A stretch of DNA of 37,464 nt, from assembly GCA_024641005.1 (NCBI GenBank), contig JAHEDX010000029.1, positions 2,532 through 39,995 of the forward strand, in the 5' to 3' direction. The notes beneath the pieces were generated by a model that saw nothing but the letters and a program-made list of their open reading frames with translations, was not told the origin of the DNA and did no database searches. Below, in pieces: positions 5,814-15,128 of the stretch. Each line of letters opens with the position of its first letter. Position 1 is the first letter of the stretch. The translations under genes were made by a program, and so were the position numbers. Source of the stretch: Acidimicrobiaceae bacterium (GTDB lineage Bacteria > Actinomycetota > Acidimicrobiia > Acidimicrobiales > Ilumatobacteraceae).

Positions 5814-8111
5814 TCAGGGACACGGCCCCACGAGTTGGTCGAGCGGCACTGATGGCAGAGGAGCTGTGGGATCGAGGACATCCGGAGGGATCGTAGTGCC
5901 GCTTTCCATCGGGCCGAGGATCGGCACGGGCGGCAGCGTCGTCGTGGTGGTCGTCGGAGTGGTGTCCGGCACGGTGGTCGCCGGCGGCGTCGTCACCGGC
6001 GGGGCCGGGCTCGTCGTCGGCGTGGCGGCTGGAAGACGGAAGCCCTCCGGCGCTGCAGGCGCATCGGCGATCGTGGTCGTCGGCACTTCGTACCCGACGA
6101 TCTGGAACAGGCACTCGTTGCCCGGCAGGTACAACCGGGCGGATGGCCTGGGCTGCGGCCCGGGCCGCTCCCAGTCGGTGAACTCGAATTGTTCGAGCCC
6201 GACGTTCTCCATGTACGCCCCCCAGATCCGAGCCGGGAAGGTGCCACCTTGGACGCGACCCACCCCGACGGCGCTGAACTCGGGGATGTCCGTCATGGGC
6301 GTGTACCGATCGGGATCGCGCACCATCACCGCTGTCGAGAGTTCGGGTGTGGCGCCCACGAAGAAGGCCGTCCAGTTGTTCTGCTGCGTTCCGGTCTTGC
6401 CGAACGCCGGTCGCCGGCTCGCGAAGTCGGCCAGCGCTGCTCGCGCCGTACCCCCGGTGAGTACGCCCTTGAGCACGTCGACCGCGGTGAGAGCAACCTG
6501 CCGGTCGAGCACCTCCACACCCGGATCGAAGTGGGTGTAGAAACGGTTTCCCGAGGCATCGTCGATGTAGTCGACGTAGTACGGCTGCCGATGTATACCT
6601 TCGTTGGCGATCGACTGGATGCCCGACGCCATGTCGAGCGTGCTCATCTCGTTGGCGCCGGTCGCAAACGCGGAGAACGGCTGGATCGGTTCACGCTGAC
6701 CAGCGGGCTGGCCGGTGTAGAGGTACGGGCTGCTCGCCATCCGGTACACGGTGTCGACCATGCGGTTGAGCCCGACGATCTGTGACGTGCGAGCGAACGC
6801 ACAGTTGATCGATCGAACGGTGTGTCTGCGAAGCGTGTCGAGCCCACCGTTGACCCCGCCCCGGATCTCGAAGAATGGTTCGTTCGGGTTGCCCTCGTTC
6901 GGCAACCGACAGGGATGGGTGCCGTCGATCAGATCCTCTGGTGTCGCGCCTGCCTGCAGCGCAGCGGCGAGGATGAACAACTTGATGCTCGAACCGGTCT
7001 GGCTGGGCGCCAACGCCAAGTTCAGCTCGTTCTGGCCGGGCACGAACCCCTTTCCTCCCACCATCGCCCTGATCGCCCCCGTCTTCGTGTCGAGCGAGGT
7101 GATCGCGGCGTCGATACCGGCTGTGTTGTCGGGCAGTTCGTTGCGAGCCTGCTCGGCCTTGATCTGCAGATTCGGGTCGAGCGTCGTATGGATCCGCAGA
7201 CCACCCCGGTGCAACAAGGTGTACCGCTCTTCGTAGGTGTCGCCGAGGATGTCGCTGCGATTCAACAAGTAGTCGCGCAACGCCTCGGTGAAGTAGGTGC
7301 GTTCGGTCGCCCGTTCGGCCCTGCGCCGAACGCGCTCTGGCAGCACGAAGGTCTCGGTGGCCGCAATTCGCTCGTCCTCGGTGATCAGCTCGTCCTCCTC
7401 CAACCGGTCGAGGACCTGCAAGAAGCGGGCGCGACTGCGCTCGGGATTGATGATCGGGTCGTAGCTCGACGGCGCTTGCACCAGCCCGGCGAGGAACGCC
7501 GCCTCGATGAAGCTGAGCTGTTGCACGGGCTTGCCGAAGTAGGTCTCGGCCGCGGCACCGATCCCGTACGAGTTCTGCCCGAAGAACACCGTATTGAGGT
7601 AGCGCTCGAGGATCTCGTCCTTCGTCTTCTGCTTCTCGAGCCGAACGGCGTACGCGACCTGCAACAGCTTGTAGCGACCGTCTCGCTCGAAACCTGCCAT
7701 GTAATCGTTCTTGACCACCTGCATGGTGATCGTCGACGCCCCTTGGATCGGACCTTCGGATGCAAAGTTCGACAGGGTCGCCCGAAACAGGCTGCGAACG
7801 TTCACCCCGTGGTGCACCCAGAACTCGTTGTCCTCCACGGCGAGGAATGCGTCGATCACGACGGAGGGCACATCGCTGATCTCGACGGGCTGGCTGTTCT
7901 GCACCTCGAACACCGCGATCTCGCGGCCGGAGAGGTCGTAGACGTAGGACCGTTGTGCCAGATCGGCGAAGTCGGGAAGGGCGACGGGCTCTTCGGAGTG
8001 AGCATTGGCGATGCGCCAGAGCCGCGGTGCGATCGCAGCCACGGTCGCGGTCGTCAACAGCGCACCGGCGGCGACCACCAAGGCCAATCGAAGAACCCAG
8101 CTGAGGCGCAT
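5814..8111 (-). CDS. Bifunctional class A penicillin-binding protein (PBP1A/1B-like)
   Basis: About 765 residues; ATG at 8111, with a GTG one codon upstream also possible. A signal-anchor membrane helix occupies residues about 5-30. The glycosyltransferase (GT51) domain shows the catalytic-Glu motif AVEDNEFWVHHGVN near residue 94 and GASTITMQ. The transpeptidase domain shows SxxK in GSSIKLF (about 375), SxN in RSINCAF, and KTGT near 570. The C-terminus has a Pro/Thr-rich linker (TTTTTTLPP) typical of actinobacterial PBPs. It polymerises lipid II and cross-links peptidoglycan outside the membrane. It is the first gene of the minus-strand run down to 2869 and is divergent from the oxidoreductase gene at 8177. 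Confidence 0.95.
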   Translation of the reverse strand: MRLSWVLRLALVVAAGALLTTATVAAIAPRLWRIANAHSEEPVALPDFADLAQRSYVYDLSGREIAVFEVQNSQPVEISDVPSVVIDAFLAVEDNEFWVHHGVNVRSLFRATLSNFASEGPIQGASTITMQVVKNDYMAGFERDGRYKLLQVAYAVRLEKQKTKDEILERYLNTVFFGQNSYGIGAAAETYFGKPVQQLSFIEAAFLAGLVQAPSSYDPIINPERSRARFLQVLDRLEEDELITEDERIAATETFVLPERVRRRAERATERTYFTEALRDYLLNRSDILGDTYEERYTLLHRGGLRIHTTLDPNLQIKAEQARNELPDNTAGIDAAITSLDTKTGAIRAMVGGKGFVPGQNELNLALAPSQTGSSIKLFILAAALQAGATPEDLIDGTHPCRLPNEGNPNEPFFEIRGGVNGGLDTLRRHTVRSINCAFARTSQIVGLNRMVDTVYRMASSPYLYTGQPAGQREPIQPFSAFATGANEMSTLDMASGIQSIANEGIHRQPYYVDYIDDASGNRFYTHFDPGVEVLDRQVALTAVDVLKGVLTGGTARAALADFASRRPAFGKTGTQQNNWTAFFVGATPELSTAVMVRDPDRYTPMTDIPEFSAVGVGRVQGGTFPARIWGAYMENVGLEQFEFTDWERPGPQPRPSARLYLPGNECLFQIVGYEVPTTTIADAPAAPEGFRLPAATPTTSPAPPVTTPPATTVPDTTPTTTTTTLPPVPILGPMESGTTIPPDVLDPTAPLPSVPLDQLVGPCP

Positions 8112-8163
8112 CACAGTGAAACCGACACTACCGACGGCTCGGACGCGGAGGGTGGCAGGCGTC

Positions 8164-8169
8164 TACGGT
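8164..8169 (+). promoter_or_regulatory. Candidate -10 element of a leaderless gene
   Basis: TACGGT followed by 7 nt and then the ATG at 8177. There is no ribosome binding site before this ATG. The arrangement fits leaderless transcription, which is frequent in actinobacteria. No clear -35 was seen. Confidence 0.35.
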
Positions 8170-8176
8170 GATCTTC

Positions 8177-9121
8177 ATGACGAGCGAGCACCGCCCCTTT
8201 CGATTCGGTATCCAAGCAGGCGCACTGAGCGACCGACGCGACTGGACGGAGATGGCACGCAAGGTCGAGGCGAACGGGTACTCCACACTCACGATGCCCG
8301 ACCACTTCGGAGACCAGTTGGCGCCGGTGCCTGCCCTTCAGTGTGCCGCCGACGCAACCTCGACGCTGCGGCTCGGCGCATTGGTGTACGACAATGACTA
8401 CAAACACCCGGTCGTGTTGGCCAAGGAACTTGCCACGATGGACGTGCTGTCGGAAGGCCGGGTCGAGATCGGGCTCGGCGCCGGCTGGATGGTGAGCGAC
8501 TACGAACAGTCGGGCATCACCTACGACCCACCTGGCGTGCGGGTCAGCCGCATGATCGAGGGACTCGCCGTCATCAAGGGAGCGCTGGGAACCGACCCGT
8601 TCTCGTTCGCCGGGGACCACTACACCGTGACCGGCTACAACGGGCTGCCCAAACCCATCCAGTCGCCACCCCCGGTTCTGATCGGCGGCGGCGGCCCACG
8701 CGTGCTGCGGTTCGCTGCCCGGGAAGCCGACATCGTGGGCATCAACGCGACCCTCACGTCGGGAGCCGTCGATGCTTCGACGTTCGCCTCGATGACAGCA
8801 GAACAAGTCGACCAGAAGGTCAGGGTCGTCCACGACGAGTCGGCCGCTGCCGGCCGCCTGGCCGACATCGAGATGAACATCCGGGCGTTCATGGTGTTCG
8901 TCACCGATGATGTGGATGCTGCACTCGACACGCTCGTCGCGTTCACGGGGGCACCGAAGGACGTCATCGCCCAATCGCCGTTCGCTCTGGTCGGCCCACC
9001 GACCAAGATCATCGACGAACTTCGGGAGCGACGCGACCGATGGGGATTCAGCTACATCATCGTCGGCGAGAACGACATCGAGCCGTTCGCTCCGGTGGTC
9101 GCTGCTCTCGCCGGCACCTGA
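8177..9121 (+). CDS. TIGR03621-like F420-dependent LLM oxidoreductase
   Basis: 314 residues from ATG 8177; an in-frame GTG at 8168 would add three residues but overlaps the proposed -10. Motifs: RFGIQAG, DHFGDQLAPVPAL, LGALVYDNDYKHPV, GRVEIGLGAGWM, GLPKPIQSPPPVLIGGGG and VLRFAAREADIVGIN. These match the subfamily named after MSMEG_2516, predicted to bind F420 in a TIM barrel. It probably transfers hydride to or from a small organic substrate that cannot be named from sequence. It is divergent from the PBP1A gene and convergent with glgC. Confidence 0.88.
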   Translation: MTSEHRPFRFGIQAGALSDRRDWTEMARKVEANGYSTLTMPDHFGDQLAPVPALQCAADATSTLRLGALVYDNDYKHPVVLAKELATMDVLSEGRVEIGLGAGWMVSDYEQSGITYDPPGVRVSRMIEGLAVIKGALGTDPFSFAGDHYTVTGYNGLPKPIQSPPPVLIGGGGPRVLRFAAREADIVGINATLTSGAVDASTFASMTAEQVDQKVRVVHDESAAAGRLADIEMNIRAFMVFVTDDVDAALDTLVAFTGAPKDVIAQSPFALVGPPTKIIDELRERRDRWGFSYIIVGENDIEPFAPVVAALAGT

Positions 9122-9162
9122 GGGTCGAGCGCAGCGTACGGCCACACATCGACGTCCCGGGG

Positions 9163-10389
9163 CTAGCGAGGAATGACCTGGCCCTTCTTCACTACGACGA
9201 TGCCGTTGGGGCTGATCGTGAAGCGCTTGGCGTCCTCGTCGGGGTCGAGGCCGATACGGGCCCAGTCGGGCACGATCACGTTCTTGTCGATGATGCAGCG
9301 CTGCAACCGCGCCCCCGAGCCGATGTGAGCGCCTTCCATGACGATCGAGTCGATGACGTGTGCGTCGTGGTCGATGAACACGCTGGGACTGATGATCGAA
9401 CGCTCGACGTGCGACCCCGACACGATCGACCCTTGGCACAGCAGTGAGCCGTCGACGAACGACGGCTCACCTCCGACACCGCGCGACACCTTCGCCGGCG
9501 GTAGCGCCTTTCGGTGCGTGTAGACGGCCCAGTGGTCGTTGTACAGGTTGAACACCGGAACCGGGGCGATGAGGTCCATGTTGGCCTCGTAATACGAGTC
9601 GAGCGTGCCGACGTCGCGCCAGTAGCCCCGCTCACGCTCGTCCTGGCCGGGAACGACGTTGGTGGAGAAGTCGTAGACGTGCGCCACACCTTGACGGGTG
9701 AGCGCCGGGATCACGTCGCCACCCATGTCCATCAGCGGATTCGTCTGGTCGGGTGTGACGATGTCGATCAACGTCTGGGTGTCGAAGACATAGTTCCCCA
9801 TGCTCGCCAAACACCGGGTGTCGTCGCCGGGCATGGTGGGCGGGTTGGCGGACTTCTCGTGGAACTCGATGATCTTGCCGTCGGCGTCTGACTCGATCAC
9901 GCCGAAATCGGTCGCCTCACGCCGGGCGACGGGGATCGCTGCGACCGTGACGCCGGCACCGCTCTGGAGGTGATGATCGACCATCTGACGCGGGTCCATC
10001 CGGTAGATGTGGTCGGCACCGAAGACACAGACGATGTCGGGGCGTTCATCGGTGATCAGATTGAGGTTCTGGTAGATCGCGTCGGCGGAGCCTTGGAACC
10101 ACTGCGGACCACGTCGCATCTGGGCCGGGACCGTTGCGACATAGTTGTCGAGCTGGTCGGAGAACCGCCAGGTCTGGCTGATGTGGCGGTCGAGGCTGTG
10201 ACTCTTGTACTGCGTCAGCACGACGATCTTGAGATATCGGGCGTTTGCGAAGTTCGAGAGAGCGAAATCGATGATGCGATACGTGCCGCCGAACGGCACC
10301 GCCGGCTTGGCCCGGTCGTTGGTGAGGGGTTGCAGGCGTTTGCCTTCGCCACCGGCGAGCACCATCACGAGCACTTTGGGATCAGCCAT
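9163..10389 (-). CDS. glgC: Glucose-1-phosphate adenylyltransferase
   Basis: 408 residues from ATG 10389 (MADPKVLVMVLAGGEG); an upstream in-frame GTG is possible but lacks support. The N-terminal nucleotidyltransferase has LAGGEGKRLQPLT, the effector/substrate-loop AKPAVPFGGTYRIIDF, QGSADAIYQN, FGADHIYRMD and the Glc1P-binding FHEKSANP. A left-handed beta-helix follows (IDHDAHVIDSIVMEG, GARLQRCIIDKNV). It makes ADP-glucose, the committed step of glycogen synthesis, and in this family is usually allosterically regulated by glycolytic intermediates. It is divergent from ppc. A TACCCT element 7 nt before the ATG suggests a leaderless mRNA. Confidence 0.96.
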   Translation of the reverse strand: MADPKVLVMVLAGGEGKRLQPLTNDRAKPAVPFGGTYRIIDFALSNFANARYLKIVVLTQYKSHSLDRHISQTWRFSDQLDNYVATVPAQMRRGPQWFQGSADAIYQNLNLITDERPDIVCVFGADHIYRMDPRQMVDHHLQSGAGVTVAAIPVARREATDFGVIESDADGKIIEFHEKSANPPTMPGDDTRCLASMGNYVFDTQTLIDIVTPDQTNPLMDMGGDVIPALTRQGVAHVYDFSTNVVPGQDERERGYWRDVGTLDSYYEANMDLIAPVPVFNLYNDHWAVYTHRKALPPAKVSRGVGGEPSFVDGSLLCQGSIVSGSHVERSIISPSVFIDHDAHVIDSIVMEGAHIGSGARLQRCIIDKNVIVPDWARIGLDPDEDAKRFTISPNGIVVVKKGQVIPR

Positions 10390-10396
10390 CAATCGC

Positions 10397-10402
10397 AGGG
10401 TA
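10397..10402 (-). promoter_or_regulatory. Candidate -10 element of glgC (leaderless)
   Basis: On the minus strand, TACCCT is followed by 7 nt and the glgC ATG at 10389. No ribosome binding site lies between. No clear -35 is seen. Confidence 0.35.
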
Positions 10403-10485
10403 CACACCGGCCGGGCCCGCTACATCGACACGGCGACGACGAGACACTGTCCGCACCGCGACATCCCGGTGCAGACTGGTCGGCG

Positions 10486-13239
10486 ATGAGCAGCACCAGT
10501 GGGGCAGACGCGAGCGACGACATCCGGTTGCTCGGAAGGATCGTCGGCGACGTGTTACGGGATCAGGCCGGCGACACGACGTTCGAACTCGTCGAGCACG
10601 TCCGGCGCATCGCCGTCGACGCCCGCCGCGAAGGCCGGGATCCGACCGCTCCCCTCACGATGGTGCTCGGTACCGCCGATGTCGCGGAACAACTGCACGT
10701 CATCAGGGCGTTCGGCTGGTTGTCGCTGCTGGCCAATACCGCCGAGGATCTTCACCAGGAACGACGACGGCGACATCACCGGGACACCGGGTCGGCCCCC
10801 CAGGAGGGCAGTCTCGAGGCAACGCTCGACCGATTGATCGCCCGCGGGGTCTCGATCGACAGGATCGTTGCGGAACTCGGAGACCTGACCGTCTCCCCGG
10901 TGATCACGGCCCATCCCACCGAGGTGCGGCGCAAGACCGTTCTCGATCGCATCGACGCTGTGTCGAAGCTGCTCGACCGGCGAGCCCGCTCGGCAAGCAG
11001 TCGGAGCGAACTGGCAGACATCGATGCGGAGCTGCGATTGGAGATCCTGACGTTGTGGCAGACAGCAATACTGCGGCTCTCGAAGCTGCGGGTACGCGAT
11101 GAGATCAACGAGGCCCTTCGGTACTACCGCTCGAGCATCTTCGCGACCGTGCCGCGGTTGCAGCACGACTTGGAGCATCTGGTGGGCGACCGACTCGGCG
11201 CAGCGGTGCACAACCCGCGTGCGATAGCGATGGGCTCGTGGATCGGAGGGGACCGCGACGGCAACCCGTTCGTGAACGCAGCCGTCCTGCGTCTCGCTGT
11301 CGAATCGCAAGCGGCCGAGGCGTACCGGCACCACCTGGTGGCGCTGCACGACCTGTCCCGAAGCCTGTCGATGTCGAACCGTCTCATCACGCCGACGCCG
11401 GCGCTGCTGTCGCTCGCCGATGCGTCCACCGACGACTCACGATTCCGTGCCGACGAGCCCTACCGGCGAGCGCTGCGCGGTATGCATTCGCGATTGTGGT
11501 CGCTGGCCGAGACCGTGCTCGACGAGGTTCCCGGACCGGCGCCCCACGCCGCTCTCCCGGCCTACGGTTGTGTCGACGACCTCGTCGACGACCTCGAGGT
11601 GGTCTCCCGATCACTGCGTTCCCACGGCGCGGGAGCGGTCGCCGAGGCACGTGTCGACCCCGTTCGACGAGGCGTCGAGATCTTCGGCACCCACCTGTGC
11701 GGGCTCGACATGCGGCAGAACTCGGCGGTGCACGAAGCGGTGCTCGACGAACTGTTCCGAGTCGCCGGGGTCGACGACGACTACCTCGCCTTGGCCGAGT
11801 CGGACCGGATCGCTCTGCTCACGAGAGAATTGCAGGGCCAGCGGCCATTGGCCAGTGAGTTCGTGACATATTCCGACACGACGACCGGTGAGCTCGAGGT
11901 GCTACACGAAGCGGCGGCAGCACACCGGCGGTTCGGTCCTCGATCCGTGCCCCACTACGTCATCTCGATGGCGACATCGGTCAGCGATGTACTCGAAGCC
12001 GCCGTGTTGCTCAAAGAAGTCGGGCTCGTGCGGGTCGACCCGGCAACCGGAACCATCTCGAGCGCGCTCGACATCGCTCCCCTGTTCGAGACCATCGACG
12101 ACCTGCGCGCCGCCGGCGGCACCTTGTCTGCCCTGCTGGGTCATGAGCGTTACGGGCAACTCGTCGACAGCCGCGACGGTTGGCAGGAGGTGATGATCGG
12201 CTATTCGGACTCGAACAAAGACGGTGGCTACGTAGCGTCACAGTGGGCGTTGTTCGGTGCCCAGCGCTCGCTCGTCGCCGCTGCCGAGCAGTCCGGGGTC
12301 CGCATCCGACTGTTCCACGGGCGCGGCGGCACCGTCGGACGGGGCGGCGGTCCCGCCTACCAGGCGATCCTCGCCCAACCGGCTGGTTCGGTGCACGGAG
12401 CGCTCCGCATCACCGAGCAGGGCGAGATGGTGTCCGCCAAATACGCGAAGCCGGCCTCGGCGCGCCGCAACCTCGAGACTCTCATGTCGGCGACGCTCGA
12501 GGCCAGTTGCCTGGACGCCCAACAACTCGGCGACGACGAGGATCGATTCACCGCAGCGATGGAAGCGCTCGCATCACACGCACTCGACTCGTACCTCGAT
12601 CTGATCGACGGCTCGTCCGAGCGGTTCGTGAACTTCTTCAGGTCGATCACGCCAATCGGCGAGATCGCCAGCCTCAACGTCGGAAGCCGGCCGGCGTCGC
12701 GGCGCAACACGGGCCGCATCCAGGATCTGCGAGCGATCCCGTGGGTGTTCGGATGGAGCCAATGCCGACTCAACATCCCCGGCTGGTTCGGTGCCGGGAG
12801 CGCCTTCGAAACCTTCGCAACCGACGCCGAACACGAAGCGACGTTGACGGCGATGCACGATCGGTGGCCGTTCTTCCGAGCGATGCTCAACAACATGGGC
12901 ATGGTGTTGGCGAAGACCGACTTGGGCGTGGGGCGCTGTTATGCGGACGGATTGGTGGCGGATGTGGCCGCCCGTGACGAGATCTTCGGCGTGATCGAAC
13001 GCGAATACTCGTTGGCCTGCCACTGGCACGCTCGTATCACCGGGTCGAGCGACCCGCTCGCCGACAATCCGGTACTGGCTCGCAGCATCCGCAACCGATT
13101 CCCGTATCTCGATCCGCTGCACGTCATGCAGGTCGACCTGCTGCGCCGATACCGGGCAGGCGAGCAGAACGAACTCGTCGAACGGGGCATCCAGCTCACG
13201 CTCAACACGATTGCCACGGGGCTCCGCAACAGCGGCTAG
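10486..13239 (+). CDS. ppc: Phosphoenolpyruvate carboxylase
   Basis: 917 residues from ATG 10486 (MSSTSGADASDDIRLLG). The frame is open farther upstream, but that part overlaps glgC on the other strand and is not PEPC-like. Motifs in order: catalytic-His VITAHPTEVRRK (about 139-150), GSWIGGDRDGNPFV (about 249), IGYSDSNKDGGY (about 571), and FHGRGGTVGRGGGPAY (about 609). The C-terminus has NELVERGIQLTLNTIATGLRNSG, with the usual carboxy-terminal NTG replaced by NSG. It carboxylates PEP to oxaloacetate in the cytoplasm (anaplerosis). The normal length is about 900 residues, so it is complete. Confidence 0.97.
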   Translation: MSSTSGADASDDIRLLGRIVGDVLRDQAGDTTFELVEHVRRIAVDARREGRDPTAPLTMVLGTADVAEQLHVIRAFGWLSLLANTAEDLHQERRRRHHRDTGSAPQEGSLEATLDRLIARGVSIDRIVAELGDLTVSPVITAHPTEVRRKTVLDRIDAVSKLLDRRARSASSRSELADIDAELRLEILTLWQTAILRLSKLRVRDEINEALRYYRSSIFATVPRLQHDLEHLVGDRLGAAVHNPRAIAMGSWIGGDRDGNPFVNAAVLRLAVESQAAEAYRHHLVALHDLSRSLSMSNRLITPTPALLSLADASTDDSRFRADEPYRRALRGMHSRLWSLAETVLDEVPGPAPHAALPAYGCVDDLVDDLEVVSRSLRSHGAGAVAEARVDPVRRGVEIFGTHLCGLDMRQNSAVHEAVLDELFRVAGVDDDYLALAESDRIALLTRELQGQRPLASEFVTYSDTTTGELEVLHEAAAAHRRFGPRSVPHYVISMATSVSDVLEAAVLLKEVGLVRVDPATGTISSALDIAPLFETIDDLRAAGGTLSALLGHERYGQLVDSRDGWQEVMIGYSDSNKDGGYVASQWALFGAQRSLVAAAEQSGVRIRLFHGRGGTVGRGGGPAYQAILAQPAGSVHGALRITEQGEMVSAKYAKPASARRNLETLMSATLEASCLDAQQLGDDEDRFTAAMEALASHALDSYLDLIDGSSERFVNFFRSITPIGEIASLNVGSRPASRRNTGRIQDLRAIPWVFGWSQCRLNIPGWFGAGSAFETFATDAEHEATLTAMHDRWPFFRAMLNNMGMVLAKTDLGVGRCYADGLVADVAARDEIFGVIEREYSLACHWHARITGSSDPLADNPVLARSIRNRFPYLDPLHVMQVDLLRRYRAGEQNELVERGIQLTLNTIATGLRNSG

Positions 13240-13240
13240 C

Positions 13241-13272
13241 GAGCGTCCTCCGGGGCACCCGAGGGTACGCTC
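13241..13272 (+). terminator. Hairpin after ppc, overlapping the selW-like promoter
   Basis: gagcgt (13241-13246) pairs with acgctc (13267-13272), and inside it cctc (13247-13250) pairs with gagg (13261-13264), leaving a 10-nt loop and a 2-nt bulge. It begins one base after the ppc stop. It probably acts as the ppc terminator. Its right arm contains the TACGCT proposed as -10 of the next gene. Confidence 0.45.
13266..13271 (+). promoter_or_regulatory. Candidate -10 element of the SelW-like gene
   Basis: TACGCT is followed by 6 nt and the ATG at 13278, with no ribosome binding site. This fits a leaderless transcript starting at the ATG. Confidence 0.35.
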
Positions 13273-13277
13273 GGACC

Positions 13278-13547
13278 ATGGCGAGACACAGCGTGAGCAT
13301 CACGTACTGCGTTCCTTGAGACTATTCGGAGCGCGCCGTGGGCGCTGCACGAGATCTCGTTCACGACTACCAGCACATCATCGCCGATCTGGCGTTGGTG
13401 ATGGGTTCCAAAGGGGTGTTCGACGTCGTCGTGGACGGCCGGACTCTGTACTCGAAGCACGAGACCGGCCGCCACGCCGAACATGGTGAGGTGTTGGCGT
13501 TATTCCGGGAGCACTACGCCACCGACGTCACGCCGTACGAACGCTAG
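13278..13547 (+). CDS. SelW/Rdx-family selenoprotein (CxxU redox protein)
   Basis: 89 residues when the TGA at 13317-13319 is read as Sec (position 14). The N-terminus is MARHSVSITYCVPU, giving C11-V-P-U14, the CxxU/CxxC redox motif of SelW/SelT/SelH-like Rdx proteins placed, as usual, at the end of the first beta strand. After the UGA the frame continues without interruption through ARDLVHDYQHIIADLALVMG, GVFDVVVDGRTLYSKHETG and a C-terminal HGEVLALFREHYA. This is the Rdx thioredoxin-like fold with its DGxxLYSK and xxGEVxxLF elements. Standard calling starts at the GTG at 13338 and loses the active site. Rdx proteins are thought to be thiol-disulfide or glutathione-linked oxidoreductases. A SECIS-like hairpin lies 15 nt after the UGA. 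Nothing else in the 89 residues looks decayed. Confidence 0.85.
13326..13352 (+). promoter_or_regulatory. Candidate bacterial SECIS hairpin of the SelW-like gene
   Basis: AGCGC (13330-13334) pairs with GCGCT (13342-13346) around a 7-nt loop GCCGTGG, which can tighten by a C336-G341 type pair to expose CGUG. The stem can extend with bulges: tcgg 13326-13329 to 13348-13352. The loop begins 15-17 nt after the TGA (13317-13319) and has G at its first position and an internal GU, as expected for bacterial SECIS elements. Confidence 0.55.
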
Positions 13548-13574
13548 AAGCGTCCGCAGCCAGAAGGGGTCAGG

Positions 13575-13775
13575 TCAGACGACCTTGACGCCGACCGCTT
13601 CCGGGCCCTTGCGCCCGGCAGCGATCTCGAATTCGACCTTCTGGCCGTCGAGGAGGGTGCGTCGTCCGGTGCCTTCGATGTTGCTGAAGTGCACGAAGAC
13701 GTCATCACCGTCGTCGCGGCTGATGAATCCAAAGCCCTTCTGATCGTTGAAGAACTTCACTGTGCCGATGGCCAT
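13575..13775 (-). CDS. cspA: Cold-shock domain protein
   Basis: 66 residues, the normal length of a stand-alone CspA-type protein. It has RNP1-like KGFGFIS and RNP2-like VFVHFS. These five-stranded OB-fold proteins bind single-stranded RNA or DNA and act as RNA chaperones. The start [11 protein letters not shown] is canonical. It is divergent from fbaB; the 282 bp between them should contain both promoters and a csp 5'UTR. That gap includes a 12-bp perfect palindrome, gtcggcgccgac (13879-13890), of unknown meaning. Confidence 0.95.
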   Translation of the reverse strand: MAIGTVKFFNDQKGFGFISRDDGDDVFVHFSNIEGTGRRTLLDGQKVEFEIAAGRKGPEAVGVKVV

Positions 13776-14057
13776 TGCTGTACTGCTTTCTGTATTCGCC
13801 AGCCGCCACTGTGGCAGCAGACGGAAGAAACGTTATCGAAGTGTCGGCGGGAATGCTCGGTGAGGCGCCCGCGATTGTGTCGGCGCCGACGTGCGGACCG
13901 TTGCCGCACCGGACGCCCTGCCCGGTCCGTGCGGGACTTCCGGCCGTATCAGCGGCCCGAAGGGCTGCAGTACGATTCGTCTCGTGAGGCCCTTCGTGAC
14001 GCCGACCAGTCGCGCCAGACCGGCACACCACTTCACCCCCAACTCAGGAGGGACCCC

Positions 14058-15116
<1,059 letters not shown>

Positions 15117-15128
15117 GAAGGAGCGGAT

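Noticed and set aside
13338-13547. 69-residue gene starting at GTG 13338
   Set aside because: This start removes the CxxU active site and first strand of the Rdx fold; the in-frame upstream ATG at 13278 restores both.
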